DNA of 64,000 nucleotides from Treponema sp. JC4 (GTDB lineage Bacteria > Spirochaetota > Spirochaetia > Treponematales > Treponemataceae). The number at the start of each line of letters is the position of its first letter. The first letter of the stretch is position 1. The notes beneath the pieces are model-generated. The model ran no database searches, was not told the origin of the DNA, and saw only the letters and a program-made list of their open reading frames with translations. Of this stretch, positions 44,034-53,419 are shown piece by piece. The stretch lies in NCBI RefSeq assembly GCF_000260795.1, contig NZ_AJGU01000003.1:1-64000 (forward strand), in the 5' to 3' direction. The position numbers were made by a program, and so were the translations under genes.

Positions 44034-46385
44034 CTATTTCTTATTTCCAAAAGGCTTTGTAATGTAAATCAGAACCGGAGTAATTGTGTAATCTGCAATC
44101 AGGGCGCTTCCAAGTCCTAAGATTGAAAGCCAGCCTATATTTACAAGAACATTCATAGTACTTGTAAGGAAGATTGCAAACATAGCGCAGAGGATTATTG
44201 TTGTCATAATCATTGTCTTACCGATTTCGCGGTAGGAATTTTCTATTGCGCTGCGGTAGTCTCCGGTAAGTTCAAAGTGATATTTGATATGGTTTGTAAA
44301 ATGGATTGTATCGTCAACGGCAATACCAAGAATCATAGGCATAATCATGGCGGTAATCATATCAAGATTTACGCTTGCATAGCCCATAACCCCGCCAATC
44401 AGGATAATCGGTACCACATTCGGAATCATTGCAATAAAGCCCGTTCTTAAAGAAGTAAAAGCAAGAACCAGCAGAATCAGAATTATGATAAGAGAAGTTC
44501 CAATAGATTTGATTGAACCGCGGACAAGTTTTCCGTTCATCTGGGCATACTGAACAGCCTCTCCAACAACACCTGCATTCGGGGCATCAGGGAAGAGTTC
44601 TGCAATCCATTTTTTAACTTCGGCAAGATTTTTTACAATCTCTTCACCATCATAGCCGGCAAGTTCTACCTTTAAATATGCCGCCCTGAAGTCATCGCTT
44701 ATGTAATCATACAAATCTGTTCCACCGGATATTTCGTAAAGGAACATAATCTGGCTTACAAGATCCTGGTCATCTGGAATAATGTAGGCAGCAGGGTCGT
44801 CTCCGTTCAAAGTACGGTTCATTTCCTTAATAATTTTTGTAACAGAAGAAACACGTGGCTTTCCGTTGGAAACTTTTGTCTGACTCAAAGTTCCGATTCT
44901 GTCTGCAAGAATATCCATTTTTTTAAGAACCTGGGGATTTTTTATTACATCTTCATCAGCGTATTCAATTAAAACCTCGTAATCGTACTGGCTTCCCAGC
45001 TGACTCCTTGTGATTTCAAGAAGGCGCTTAATGTAAGGAGTACGCTCCCCCATCATATCTGAGTAATTCATATTCACCTTGATTTTGAAAATACCAGGAA
45101 TAACGGCCAGAACTATAAGACCTGAGGCAATCACAGTAATCCACTTTTTATTGAGGATAGTCTTTCCCATCGCTTCCACCTGAAGGTCAGATTTAGTAGC
45201 GCCTTCAGCTTCCACAAAGTCAGGGTCTGGAGCCTTATCTCTTCCAAAGGAGTAAAGAACCGGCAAAAGGATTATGATGTAGGCAAAGACTGCAAAAACC
45301 GTAGCAGCAGTAATTCCTCCTACCCAGCGCATAGGCTTGATTCCTGCAGAAAGGAAGGAAAGCATACCAGCCATTGTTGTAATAACTGTAAAAAACAGCG
45401 CCCAGCCGGAATCGCGCACACCCATGATAACTGATTCCTTGCGTTTTCCGCTTTTACGGAAGTACATCTTAAAGCTGTTGATGTAATGAACCGAATAACC
45501 AACAGCAAGGGCCATGGAAAGCAGCACTGTTACCATAATCATTGAGTTGTTACCCTTAATTCCCATCCAGCCGGAAAAACCAAGTGTGGTTGTAAGGGCA
45601 CCGATTGTAGAAATGGCAGGAACCACAATTCCCCGCAGCGAGCGGATAAAGATTATAAGGCAGACAAGCATGACTAAAAATCCCAGCGAGATGCGAGTAA
45701 CAAGCTGATTCATTGTTACGGCTTCTTCTTCAAACTCGGTGTAGCTCATGCCTGCCGGGCGGATTTCCCACTTATCTGATTTATACTTTGGGTCATTAAA
45801 AATCTTCATGGCAGGAGGTGCAATCTTTACCATTGCGTCTGTCATATTTTCTGAATAGTGTTCAAGATTTACGATAAGCCAGGTTTCGGTAGAGTCGGCA
45901 CTGACAAGAGTATTTACAAGAGATTCGCGGCTTAGAATAAAGGCCTTTTTCCGTGCAAGTTCCTGCGGGTCTGAAGGAACGCCATCTTCAAAAGGGCTTT
46001 TGACTTCGATACTGTCTTCCTCGCCGATTGGAATTGAAAGTTCCATAAGGGAAGTAATACTTTTTGCATAAGGAACGCTTTTTAAAAGGTCGTCTCCAAG
46101 CTGGTCAATCATTTCAAGAACGTCTGACGCGAAAACATCATCCGCCTTGATATGAGCCAGAAGGCTGTCTGTAGAACCAAAAATATCTTCAAAATGATCC
46201 TGATTCTGTTTTGTGGTTTCCCAGTCGTCAAACCAGTCTTCTTCCCCGTTATCAAGCTTAAGCCGGGAAAGTCCCATGCTGCCTATGACAGAAACAAGAA
46301 TAAGACCTATAAGGAAGAACCAGCGGCGCTTTACTTCAAAACGCCCGAATTTTTCAAACCATTCATTAATCTTTTTAACTTTCAT
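44034..46385 (-). CDS. MMPL/RND-superfamily membrane transporter
   Basis: 783 residues, inner membrane, with two related halves: one N-terminal helix, a periplasmic domain and then five-helix bundles with LVMLVCLIIFIRSLRG and MALAVGYSVHYINSF in half one and MIMPMILGIAVDDTIHF in half two. This is the MMPL/sterol-sensing-like RND class (HAE-3/YdfJ-like), which exports lipids, hopanoids or other hydrophobic compounds. It is last in a unit with a methyltransferase and two ABC half-transporters (12 bp behind the second), so a shared substrate is plausible. AGAGG precedes the ATG. Confidence 0.88.
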   Translation of the reverse strand: MKVKKINEWFEKFGRFEVKRRWFFLIGLILVSVIGSMGLSRLKLDNGEEDWFDDWETTKQNQDHFEDIFGSTDSLLAHIKADDVFASDVLEMIDQLGDDLLKSVPYAKSITSLMELSIPIGEEDSIEVKSPFEDGVPSDPQELARKKAFILSRESLVNTLVSADSTETWLIVNLEHYSENMTDAMVKIAPPAMKIFNDPKYKSDKWEIRPAGMSYTEFEEEAVTMNQLVTRISLGFLVMLVCLIIFIRSLRGIVVPAISTIGALTTTLGFSGWMGIKGNNSMIMVTVLLSMALAVGYSVHYINSFKMYFRKSGKRKESVIMGVRDSGWALFFTVITTMAGMLSFLSAGIKPMRWVGGITAATVFAVFAYIIILLPVLYSFGRDKAPDPDFVEAEGATKSDLQVEAMGKTILNKKWITVIASGLIVLAVIPGIFKIKVNMNYSDMMGERTPYIKRLLEITRSQLGSQYDYEVLIEYADEDVIKNPQVLKKMDILADRIGTLSQTKVSNGKPRVSSVTKIIKEMNRTLNGDDPAAYIIPDDQDLVSQIMFLYEISGGTDLYDYISDDFRAAYLKVELAGYDGEEIVKNLAEVKKWIAELFPDAPNAGVVGEAVQYAQMNGKLVRGSIKSIGTSLIIILILLVLAFTSLRTGFIAMIPNVVPIILIGGVMGYASVNLDMITAMIMPMILGIAVDDTIHFTNHIKYHFELTGDYRSAIENSYREIGKTMIMTTIILCAMFAIFLTSTMNVLVNIGWLSILGLGSALIADYTITPVLIYITKPFGNKK

Positions 46386-46397
46386 AAATACCTCTTT

Positions 46398-48230
46398 TTA
46401 CAGCTTCCATGAAACGGCAGCTTTTCGGCTTTCTATAAAGCGGGCATAGATACCGTTTTTCTTGACCAGCTGCCCGTGAGTACCGGATTCTGCAATCTTT
46501 CCCTTATCGATAACAAAAATCTGATTTGCATTGCGCACAGTTTTTAGGCGGTGGGCAATCATAATTACGGTTTTCTCTTTCGTAAGTTCGCTTACGGCTG
46601 CCATAAGATCGCGTTCGTTTTCCGGGTCAACGTTGGCCGTTGCTTCGTCCAGAATGATGATTGGAGCGTCTTTCATAATTGCACGGGCAATTGAAATGCG
46701 CTGGCGTTCGCCGCCGGAAAGATTTGCGCCCCCTTCCCAAATCACAGTGTTGTAACCGTCCGGCAGGGCAGAAATAAATTCGTGGCAGCAGGCTTTTTTC
46801 GCAGCTTCTATTACCTTTTCCATTGGAGCCTCTGGCTGGCCAAAGCGGATGTTGTTGGCAATTGTGTCGTGGAAGAGATAGACATTCTGGAAAACAAAGC
46901 TGAAATTTTTCATAAGGCTGTCCATGTCGTAATCGCGCACATTTTTTCCGGCAAGGGTAACAGAGCCGGAATCTACATCCCAGAAGCGGGAAAGCAGATG
47001 GCAGAGGGTTGTTTTTCCGCCGCCGCTGGGGCCGACAAAGGCAGTAGTGCTGCCCGCTGGAATTGTAAGCGATACGCCGTCGATGATTTTACGCTTGTCG
47101 TAAGCGAAGGTAATGTTTTGAGCACAGATGGTGTTTTCGACAGGCTCAACGGCAAGCCCAGCTTGCCGAGCCGTTTTATCGATAAAGCTAAACGACAGTC
47201 GCGACGGACTGTCGTTTTTAACGCTTTTTCGATTTTCGGCACCCTCAATATCCATAGTCGGCAAATCCAGAATTGCCTGGGCTTTTTTTACACCGATATC
47301 AATGATTCTTAAAAGTGCAGAATAGTTTCCGCCGGCTTCCAGGGCAGTAAAGAGCATAAAAGAACAGATAAGCATTACGGCGCAGTTTGCAAGCTCCATA
47401 GTGCCGCCAAGATAAAAGAAAATTGAAGCAAACATAATGGCAACGCCGGTAAGCTTTGCAACAAGGCTCTGAAGGGCGGAAATAGGAATACAGCGCATTT
47501 CCATTCCAATGCAGTTTTTTATGCAGCGGTCAATTTTAGCGTTCAGATCCTTGCGGCGGCTTCCTGTAAGATTATAGGCTTTTACTTCGGCAATGCCCTG
47601 AATGTATTCCAGAATCTTTTCTATCTGAGCTTCGTCGGCCTGGGTCTTCTGCGAGGAAATATTTTTTACGGCAAGACGCATAAAAACATTTACAAACTGA
47701 AAGAGCAGAAAACCTGCAAGGGCAACAAGGGCAATCCGCCAGTCAAAAAAGAAAATCATAAAGATAATCAACGCAGAATCCAGAAGTCCCTGGGTAACCA
47801 GCATTACGGCGCGGGTTGCAACGTCCCCTACCAGTTCCATAGTATTGGTCGTTACCGAAGTAATCTGGCCGAGGGAGTTTGCATTGAAGTAGCCCATAGG
47901 CAGATAGCGCAAATGTTCGGCAATTTCGATTCGCTTTTTTGCGCAGGTGCGGTAGCCGCCTTCGGTCTGCAGCATAGACATATTCTTTTTTGTGATTATT
48001 GCACAAATTGTACTTACCAGTATGATTCCGAATGAAAGCCAGATTGTTTTTTCTTCAAAATCCCTTCCCTGGCTCTGATTTAGAATTACACCCTGAATCA
48101 TTACGGCTACGGCAGCAATTCTAAGCGCCATAAAAAAGGAATTAACCACTCCAAGCGCAATTGAAAGGTGGAACTTCCTGCGGTTTTCGGCATCGCAAAA
48201 TTTAAAAAATCTTCGTAAAATTTCAAACAT
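46398..48230 (-). CDS. ABC half-transporter (membrane plus ATPase), second of a pair
   Basis: 610 residues. Six-helix transmembrane domain (1 to about 320), then an ATPase domain from about 368 with Walker A GPSGGGKTT, signature LSGGERQRI and Walker B IIILDEATANVDPEN. It probably forms a heterodimer with the product of 48317. The pair resembles YbtP/YbtQ-type transporters, which import metal-siderophore complexes, but exporter function cannot be excluded. The linker between the two domains (about 330-362) is encoded by a hairpin repeat (47148-47232) and is longer than in its partner. AGGAG precedes the ATG. Confidence 0.9.
   Translation of the reverse strand: MFEILRRFFKFCDAENRRKFHLSIALGVVNSFFMALRIAAVAVMIQGVILNQSQGRDFEEKTIWLSFGIILVSTICAIITKKNMSMLQTEGGYRTCAKKRIEIAEHLRYLPMGYFNANSLGQITSVTTNTMELVGDVATRAVMLVTQGLLDSALIIFMIFFFDWRIALVALAGFLLFQFVNVFMRLAVKNISSQKTQADEAQIEKILEYIQGIAEVKAYNLTGSRRKDLNAKIDRCIKNCIGMEMRCIPISALQSLVAKLTGVAIMFASIFFYLGGTMELANCAVMLICSFMLFTALEAGGNYSALLRIIDIGVKKAQAILDLPTMDIEGAENRKSVKNDSPSRLSFSFIDKTARQAGLAVEPVENTICAQNITFAYDKRKIIDGVSLTIPAGSTTAFVGPSGGGKTTLCHLLSRFWDVDSGSVTLAGKNVRDYDMDSLMKNFSFVFQNVYLFHDTIANNIRFGQPEAPMEKVIEAAKKACCHEFISALPDGYNTVIWEGGANLSGGERQRISIARAIMKDAPIIILDEATANVDPENERDLMAAVSELTKEKTVIMIAHRLKTVRNANQIFVIDKGKIAESGTHGQLVKKNGIYARFIESRKAAVSWKL
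47148..47232 (-). repeat. Double-hairpin repeat-like element translated inside an ABC transporter
   Basis: On the minus strand AAAGCGTTAAAAACGACAGT begins an 11-bp stem (47190-47217, loop CGTCGC) that ends TTTAGCTTTA. The frame GCGTTAAA-stem-TTTAGCTTTA matches the dispersed repeat, but the stem differs. A second hairpin GGCAAG-CTGG-GCTTGCC follows. It adds residues such as KNDSPSRLSFSFIDKTARQA without breaking the frame. Confidence 0.6.
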
Positions 48231-48239
48231 ATTGTCTCC

Positions 48240-48316
48240 TGTTGGGGGAAGTCTCCCCCTACGCCCGCACTTCGTTGCGGGCTACCCTCTCTGCGGGGAC
48301 ACCCCGCAACGCCCCG
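48240..48316. repeat. Three consecutive hairpins between the ABC genes
   Basis: GGGGGA-AGTC-TCCCCC, GCCCGC-ACTTCGTT-GCGGGC and TGCGGGG-ACA-CCCCGCA in a row, GC-rich and non-coding. No T tract on the minus strand, so probably a repeat or mRNA-stabilising structure within the operon. Confidence 0.65.
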
Positions 48317-50083
48317 TTAGACGCTGTCTTTGGCACTTATATGTGCCTCCCACATGTCTTTGTAAAGACCGCCTTTTTTAAGCAGCTCTTCGTGAGTTCC
48401 TTCGCTGTCAATCTGACCGTCCTTAATTACAACTATTTTGTCTGCATCAGAAACGGTAGAAAGGCGGTGGGCAATTACAATCAGAGTCTTACCTTTTACA
48501 AGGCGGGCAACACTCTGCTGGATGATTGCTTCGTTTTCCGGGTCGGTATAGGCGGTGGCTTCATCAAGAATCACAATAGGGGCATCCTTCATCATGGCAC
48601 GGGCAATTGCAATACGCTGGCGTTCACCCCCGCTCAGATGAGTTCCGCTTCCGCCAACGATTGTGTCAAAACCATTTTCCAGGCTCATAATAAAATCGTA
48701 GCAGCCGGATTTTCTGGCAATTTCTTCGACCTCTTCGTCACTGGCATCGCGTTTTCCAAGGCGGATATTTTCACGAACGCTCATATCGAACAAAAAGTTT
48801 TCCTGGCTTACATAGGCAACGCGGCGGTTGTATTCTTCAAGCGAAAGTTTTTTGATGTTTACTCCGCCAATTTCCACAGAACCGGAATCTACATCCCAGA
48901 GGGAAGCAATCAGGCGGGCAACGGTAGACTTACCGCTTCCGCTCGGGCCAACAAAGGCTGTATAGCTGCCCTGAGGAAGAGAAAGATTAATACCGTGGAG
49001 GATTTCCTTTTTCTCCTCCCCTTCAATTTCTTTATGGTAACTAAAGCGAACATTCCTCAACGTGATTGAATTGTCTTTTGGACTTTCGGTGTCACTTTCC
49101 GGGCGGTCAAGCTCCTTCATATCCATAATGCCGCCTACCTCGCCAAAAATTACACCGGCTTTAGCAATGTCATCGTGGTAAGAATAAACCGTAAGAAGGG
49201 GCTGAATTATACTTATTGAAAGAATGATGATTGTTATGAAATCGACGGCGGTAAGAGTGCCCCTAAGGAAGAAAAGGCCGCCAATTGGCAGAATTGAAAG
49301 CAGAGTTGAAGGCGCAATTACAAAGGCAATGGTAAAAGGCCAGATGCAGTCGCGCATCCATTCAACATAGCAGTCAGAACCTTCCTTTGCGGCCTTTGTA
49401 AACTTTTCGTAGGAAGCCTTAGATTTTCCAAAAGCCTTGATAACTTCAATTCCGTTTATGTATTCAACGGCGGTATCATTCAGAACTTTTGTTTTTTCTA
49501 TCGCGTAATTAAAACGCTCCTGCATGTTTATCATCATAAAGCAGGAAGAAATTAGTCCGATAGGAAGGGTTATCAGAGAAGCTAATCCCATCCGCCAGTC
49601 CAGCGTAAAAAGGTAAACAAACATCACAACAGGAAGCAGCAGGTTACTCGTCCATTCAGGAAGAATATGGGCAAGAGTTGTTTCCATGCTGTCAATTCTT
49701 TCTATTAAAATGTTTTTGAGAGTACCGGAAGGCATATCAAGTACGCTTCCAAGAGGAACTCTGGCAAGCTTGTCACAAAGACTTTTACGGATGTTTCCAA
49801 GCACATTAAAAGTTGCAATGTGACTGAGGCTTGTGGAAATCATATGAAAGATTACGTTTCCCGCCCAGAAGGCTGCAACAATTGCGCATTCCCTTATGTA
49901 AAGGTTCAAGTCGCGGATGCCCCCTAAAAGCTGGCGGACAATCTGAGCAATCATAACATAGGGCATAATCGCGCAGGCTACACAAAGAACTGCAAAGAAT
50001 ATGCTCAAAACATACATTGGCTTTTTCTGCCCTGCAAAGCGGAAAATCCAGCTTAACAGGCTTTTCTTTTTTTTATCAGACAT
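48317..50083 (-). CDS. ABC half-transporter (membrane plus ATPase), first of a pair
   Basis: 588 residues. Transmembrane domain 1 to about 315, ATPase from about 345 with Walker A GPSGSGKSTVARL, signature LSGGERQRIAIARAMM and Walker B IVILDEATAYTDPENE. Homologous to, and likely partner of, the product of 46398; both have a catalytic Glu after Walker B (DEAT), so both sites could hydrolyse ATP. AGGAG precedes the ATG. The linker lacks the repeat-derived insert of its partner. The operon is headed by a methyltransferase with a GTTAG-type operator. Confidence 0.9.
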   Translation of the reverse strand: MSDKKKKSLLSWIFRFAGQKKPMYVLSIFFAVLCVACAIMPYVMIAQIVRQLLGGIRDLNLYIRECAIVAAFWAGNVIFHMISTSLSHIATFNVLGNIRKSLCDKLARVPLGSVLDMPSGTLKNILIERIDSMETTLAHILPEWTSNLLLPVVMFVYLFTLDWRMGLASLITLPIGLISSCFMMINMQERFNYAIEKTKVLNDTAVEYINGIEVIKAFGKSKASYEKFTKAAKEGSDCYVEWMRDCIWPFTIAFVIAPSTLLSILPIGGLFFLRGTLTAVDFITIIILSISIIQPLLTVYSYHDDIAKAGVIFGEVGGIMDMKELDRPESDTESPKDNSITLRNVRFSYHKEIEGEEKKEILHGINLSLPQGSYTAFVGPSGSGKSTVARLIASLWDVDSGSVEIGGVNIKKLSLEEYNRRVAYVSQENFLFDMSVRENIRLGKRDASDEEVEEIARKSGCYDFIMSLENGFDTIVGGSGTHLSGGERQRIAIARAMMKDAPIVILDEATAYTDPENEAIIQQSVARLVKGKTLIVIAHRLSTVSDADKIVVIKDGQIDSEGTHEELLKKGGLYKDMWEAHISAKDSV

Positions 50084-50100
50084 TTTTCTCTCCTATGGAG

Positions 50101-50126
50101 GCGAGCCGGTCAGAGCTCGCGGTGTT
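50101..50126 (-). repeat. Dispersed repeat, partial copy 4 (second hairpin only)
   Basis: AACACC followed by GCGAGC-TCTGACCG-GCTCGC on the minus strand, identical to the second hairpin of copy 2. Its AA is part of the methyltransferase stop codon, and it ends 17 bp before the ABC start. Confidence 0.75.
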
Positions 50127-50928
50127 AAAATTCAAAACTTGCCCAGCGGTCGTTCATTTTTGGAAGAAGTTTTGCAAAAAGCCAGCCGCCAAAAGAGTAG
50201 CGGCTCATTTCTTCATTAAAGCTGTGTTCTTCAACAAAGCGGAGGCCGTCACACAAAGCACAGAACTCTTCCCCGCTCCAGGTGCCGCTCTTAAATACGG
50301 CATTAGTTGCCTTTACGGTGTCGTGGAGTTTTTCATTTTTAACCATAAGAGGATTGTTGGTTTCCGCATAAAGAGTTGCCTGTGGGAAATGTTTTTTAAG
50401 GATTTTAAGGCATTTTCCGACTTCTTCAAGGGTAAGGTACATAAAAAGACCTTCTGCAAGAAAAAGAACTCTTGCATTCTTTTTCTGGATTTCTGCCACA
50501 ACCTGGGGACACCAGGAATCTTCAAGTACGCTGCCAGGAATCATTTTTACCCTGTCGTGTTCTTCATATACTTTTTTTCTAAGTTCTATTGAATCAGGAA
50601 GGTCTAAGTCAAACCAGGAAATGCGGCCGTTATCTACCTGGGAAAACCTATTGTCAAAACCAGCTCCCATATTTACGATTACGCAGTCCGGATGCTTTTC
50701 TATGAAAGCCTTAACCATGCGGTCAAGCATAATTGAGCGGGCAATAACGCCTTCGTGCGACATAAACTTATCAAAAGGCTTTGTATCAAGCTTCAAATGC
50801 TCAATAATTTTTACCGCCATATGATCCTGAAAACGTGATTTTTTTCGCTGAGTTTCGCTTGCTTTAATTGCAACCGGAATTAAGGCTGTAGTTTCAACAT
50901 CGCCAAGTTCTAATGTCAGTTCTTTCAT
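50125..50928 (-). CDS. SAM-dependent methyltransferase, LCM (PPM1/O-methyltransferase) family
   Basis: 267 residues of the leucine carboxyl methyltransferase-like family (PF04072). Seen: FMSHEGVIARSIMLDRMVK, the SAM motif VIVNMGAGFDNRF, SWFDLDLPDSIELRKK and LFLAEGLFMYLTLEEV. Bacterial members methylate small molecules, often in secondary metabolism or beside metallophore-type ABC transporters; the substrate is unknown. First gene of the unit with two ABC half-transporters and the MMPL protein. A GTTAG-N6-CTAAC operator lies 16 bp upstream of the ATG. Confidence 0.86.
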   Translation of the reverse strand: MKELTLELGDVETTALIPVAIKASETQRKKSRFQDHMAVKIIEHLKLDTKPFDKFMSHEGVIARSIMLDRMVKAFIEKHPDCVIVNMGAGFDNRFSQVDNGRISWFDLDLPDSIELRKKVYEEHDRVKMIPGSVLEDSWCPQVVAEIQKKNARVLFLAEGLFMYLTLEEVGKCLKILKKHFPQATLYAETNNPLMVKNEKLHDTVKATNAVFKSGTWSGEEFCALCDGLRFVEEHSFNEEMSRYSFGGWLFAKLLPKMNDRWASFEF

Positions 50929-50944
50929 ATATTTACCCTCTATT

Positions 50945-50960
50945 GTTAGTTTTACCTAAC
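50945..50960. promoter_or_regulatory. GTTAG-N6-CTAAC operator of the methyltransferase/ABC unit
   Basis: GTTAGTTTTACCTAAC, perfect in both half-sites, 16 bp upstream of the ATG at 50928. Its position in the leader or at the start site suits a repressor. Confidence 0.7.
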
Positions 50961-51016
50961 TTTTATTTTATTAAATTAGTCATTCCCGGAATTTCAGAAA
51001 TGACTATATCTCGTCC

Positions 51017-51316
51017 CTAAATCAGTTTATCCAGCTTTTCAAGCAGCTCAAGAATTTTGCCGCGGTTTGTCCCGTCAAAGCCTTCTGCCTCTTTTGCAAG
51101 TTCCATAAAAAAATCCTTCAAAGAAAGTAATTTTTCCATAGGAACCTTGTCAGCTTCGTATTCAATCAGGACACTGCCAGTCAGCAAATTATTATCGATA
51201 TTTTTAAGCGCAGGAAATTTTCTTAAAATCCCGATTGCCCTTTCTACCAGATCTTCTTCCCTAAAAACAGGAGCGCGGAGCCTTATTCTTCCCGGAAAAA
51301 AACTTGTTACCATCAT
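51017..51316 (-). CDS. Small HMA2-domain protein beside P1B ATPase
   Basis: 99 residues. The start SFFPGRIRLRAPVF and the beta-alpha-beta layout (NIDNNLLTGSVLIEYEADKV) match HMA2-type domains, which resemble heavy-metal-associated domains without the CxxC pair. The same PGRIR motif begins the adjacent ATPase. The start overlaps the ATPase stop as ATGA, so the two are translationally coupled. HMA2/PGRIR proteins with P1B-6 ATPases are a known mark of ferrosome (fez) clusters; I treat that as a candidate role only. Confidence 0.75.
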   Translation of the reverse strand: MMVTSFFPGRIRLRAPVFREEDLVERAIGILRKFPALKNIDNNLLTGSVLIEYEADKVPMEKLLSLKDFFMELAKEAEGFDGTNRGKILELLEKLDKLI

Positions 51317-53415
51317 TTCTTGGCCTCTTCAATCATTAGTGGCTGCATTGCTTTTACGCTGATTCCAACCGTTGCAGAATTATGCAAAACTGCCGCAAGC
51401 TGAGGAGAAATAAGACCGAACATTCCAAGCAAAAGAAGAAGAGAATTAAGCTCAACAATCAAAAGATTATTATCAGTGATTTTTGAAATAAGTTTCTGGC
51501 CGATTTGTCTTGTTACAACAACATTTTCAAGGCCGCCTTCCGTAAGCACAATGTCCGCTGTATCACTTGCAATAGAAGAACTGCCTTCAATCGCAATACC
51601 AACGTCAGCAGCACCAAGAGCAGGTGCATCATTAATGCCGTCTCCCAGCATAATAACCTTGCCGCCAGTCTTTTCCTTTTCAATTAAAGAAACCTTGTCT
51701 TCCGGTAAAGCCTGGGAATAATAAAAATCTATTCCGGCAGCAGAGGCAATCTTTTTTGCAGCCCCTTCTGTGTCTCCCGTAATCATCACGCAGCGCTGAA
51801 TGCCTGTTTTACGAAGAGCCTTAATTACATCAGCCGCTTCCTGGCGGACAGGATCACCTATTGCAAGAACGCCGCAAAGCCTGTCATCATAAGAAAGATA
51901 AAGAAGCGACATTCCGCTATCCAGAGATTCCTTTTGAATATCAGAAACCTGGGAAGGGCACGGAATAGCCTCATCATCAAAGATAAAATGAGCGCTTCCT
52001 ATGCGGACTTTTTTACCATCGAGTGTAGAAGCAATTCCGTGTGCAACAATATATTCAACCTTAGTATGATTTTCGGGATGTAAAAGACCCTTTGCGTCTG
52101 CCGCAGCAACAACTGCCCTTCCAAGAGGATGAGGAAAATGCTCTTCAAGGCAGGCCGCAGTCTGCAAAACAAAATCCTCATCAAAACCCTTCATAGGATA
52201 AATTTTTTCAAGAGTAGGATTTGCAAAAGTCAGTGTTCCTGTCTTATCAAAAATAATAGTTTCTGCGGTTGCCGCTTCTTCAAGATATTTTCCGCCCTTT
52301 ACAGAAATGCCAAGACCGGCCGCCTGCTGCATGGCAGATAAAACCGCAATCGGCGCTGCAAGCTTCATGGCACAGGAATAATCGACCATCAGAGTCGACA
52401 TTGTTTTTACGACATTTCTCGTAAAAAGCCAGGTAAGACCCGCAAGGGCAAAATTAAAAGGCACGATTTTTTCTGCAAGAAGTTCAGAGCGTTTCTGAAC
52501 ATTAGCCTTAAGGTTCTGGGAATTATCAATCATGCGGATAATATTCTGAACCTTTGTATCCTGACCTGTAGAACGGACACGGATATAAAGCTCCCCTTCA
52601 CTTAAAATCGTTCCCGCAAAGACCCCGGAGCCTTCTTTCTTTTCTACAGGAAGAGATTCCCCTGTTATGCTTGCCTGATTTACCATTCCCTCACCGCTTT
52701 CAACAGCACCATCGCAAGGAATCATGCTGCCTTCACGAACAACAACAAGGTCTCCTTTTTTAAGAGCGTCGACAGGAATTGTTTTTTCCTCATTTCCTTC
52801 AATAACGTGAACTTTTTCATCAGAAGCAAGAAGTGAATGAGCAAGATTTCCATAAGAAGTTCGTTTCGTAACCTCTTCAATATCTTCACCCATCTGCAAA
52901 AGCATGGCAATCTGACTTGCTGTATTTGTATTTCCGGTAAGAGCCGCAACCGTAAGGGCTGTAGCGTCCAGAAGCTGAGTGCTGAAGATTTTTCCTCCAC
53001 CAACCATGGCTTCAAGAGCCTCGCAGATACGCGGAATTATATTTTTATATAGAAGAATTTTTCTCAAAGGAAGTGGGAGACATTTTTTGAAAAAATAATC
53101 AATCATCGTGGAAATAAAAATTCCCATAATGCTTTCAGTTTCCGGAATCTGAGCCACAGCTTCCAGAAGCTTTTTGTCTTCCAGATATTTTGCTCCAAGA
53201 GCCTTAAAAAGATTTTCAATTTGATTCTGGCTTATGACAGAAGGATTAAAGTAAACAAGATATGAACCGATTTTTGTGTTTATAGAAATATCGGTTATGC
53301 CTTCCTGAACTGCAATTAAACTTTGTGCAAGAATTGCCTGCCGGGAAGTCACCTCCCCCATATTATAATGGATTCGGATTCTTCCCGGCAGAGCGTGATG
53401 GATAGAGACAGTCAC
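51313..53415 (-). CDS. P1B-type metal-transporting ATPase with N-terminal HMA2 domain
   Basis: 700 residues from a GTG at 53415, just after the upstream stop and giving the homologue-like start TVSIHHALPGRIRIHYN; an ATG at 53484 is possible but overlaps the upstream gene by 65 bp. Motifs (700 numbering): TGES near 251, SCA in the membrane helix near 347 where most P1B pumps have CPC, DKTGT near 390, HPLGRA near 429, GDGIND near 592. No soluble CxxC. The SCA variant and HMA2 start fit the P1B-6 group that includes FezB of ferrosomes, where iron is pumped into vesicles (inferred). Confidence 0.85.
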   Translation of the reverse strand: MTVSIHHALPGRIRIHYNMGEVTSRQAILAQSLIAVQEGITDISINTKIGSYLVYFNPSVISQNQIENLFKALGAKYLEDKKLLEAVAQIPETESIMGIFISTMIDYFFKKCLPLPLRKILLYKNIIPRICEALEAMVGGGKIFSTQLLDATALTVAALTGNTNTASQIAMLLQMGEDIEEVTKRTSYGNLAHSLLASDEKVHVIEGNEEKTIPVDALKKGDLVVVREGSMIPCDGAVESGEGMVNQASITGESLPVEKKEGSGVFAGTILSEGELYIRVRSTGQDTKVQNIIRMIDNSQNLKANVQKRSELLAEKIVPFNFALAGLTWLFTRNVVKTMSTLMVDYSCAMKLAAPIAVLSAMQQAAGLGISVKGGKYLEEAATAETIIFDKTGTLTFANPTLEKIYPMKGFDEDFVLQTAACLEEHFPHPLGRAVVAAADAKGLLHPENHTKVEYIVAHGIASTLDGKKVRIGSAHFIFDDEAIPCPSQVSDIQKESLDSGMSLLYLSYDDRLCGVLAIGDPVRQEAADVIKALRKTGIQRCVMITGDTEGAAKKIASAAGIDFYYSQALPEDKVSLIEKEKTGGKVIMLGDGINDAPALGAADVGIAIEGSSSIASDTADIVLTEGGLENVVVTRQIGQKLISKITDNNLLIVELNSLLLLLGMFGLISPQLAAVLHNSATVGISVKAMQPLMIEEAKK

Positions 53416-53419
53416 TTTT

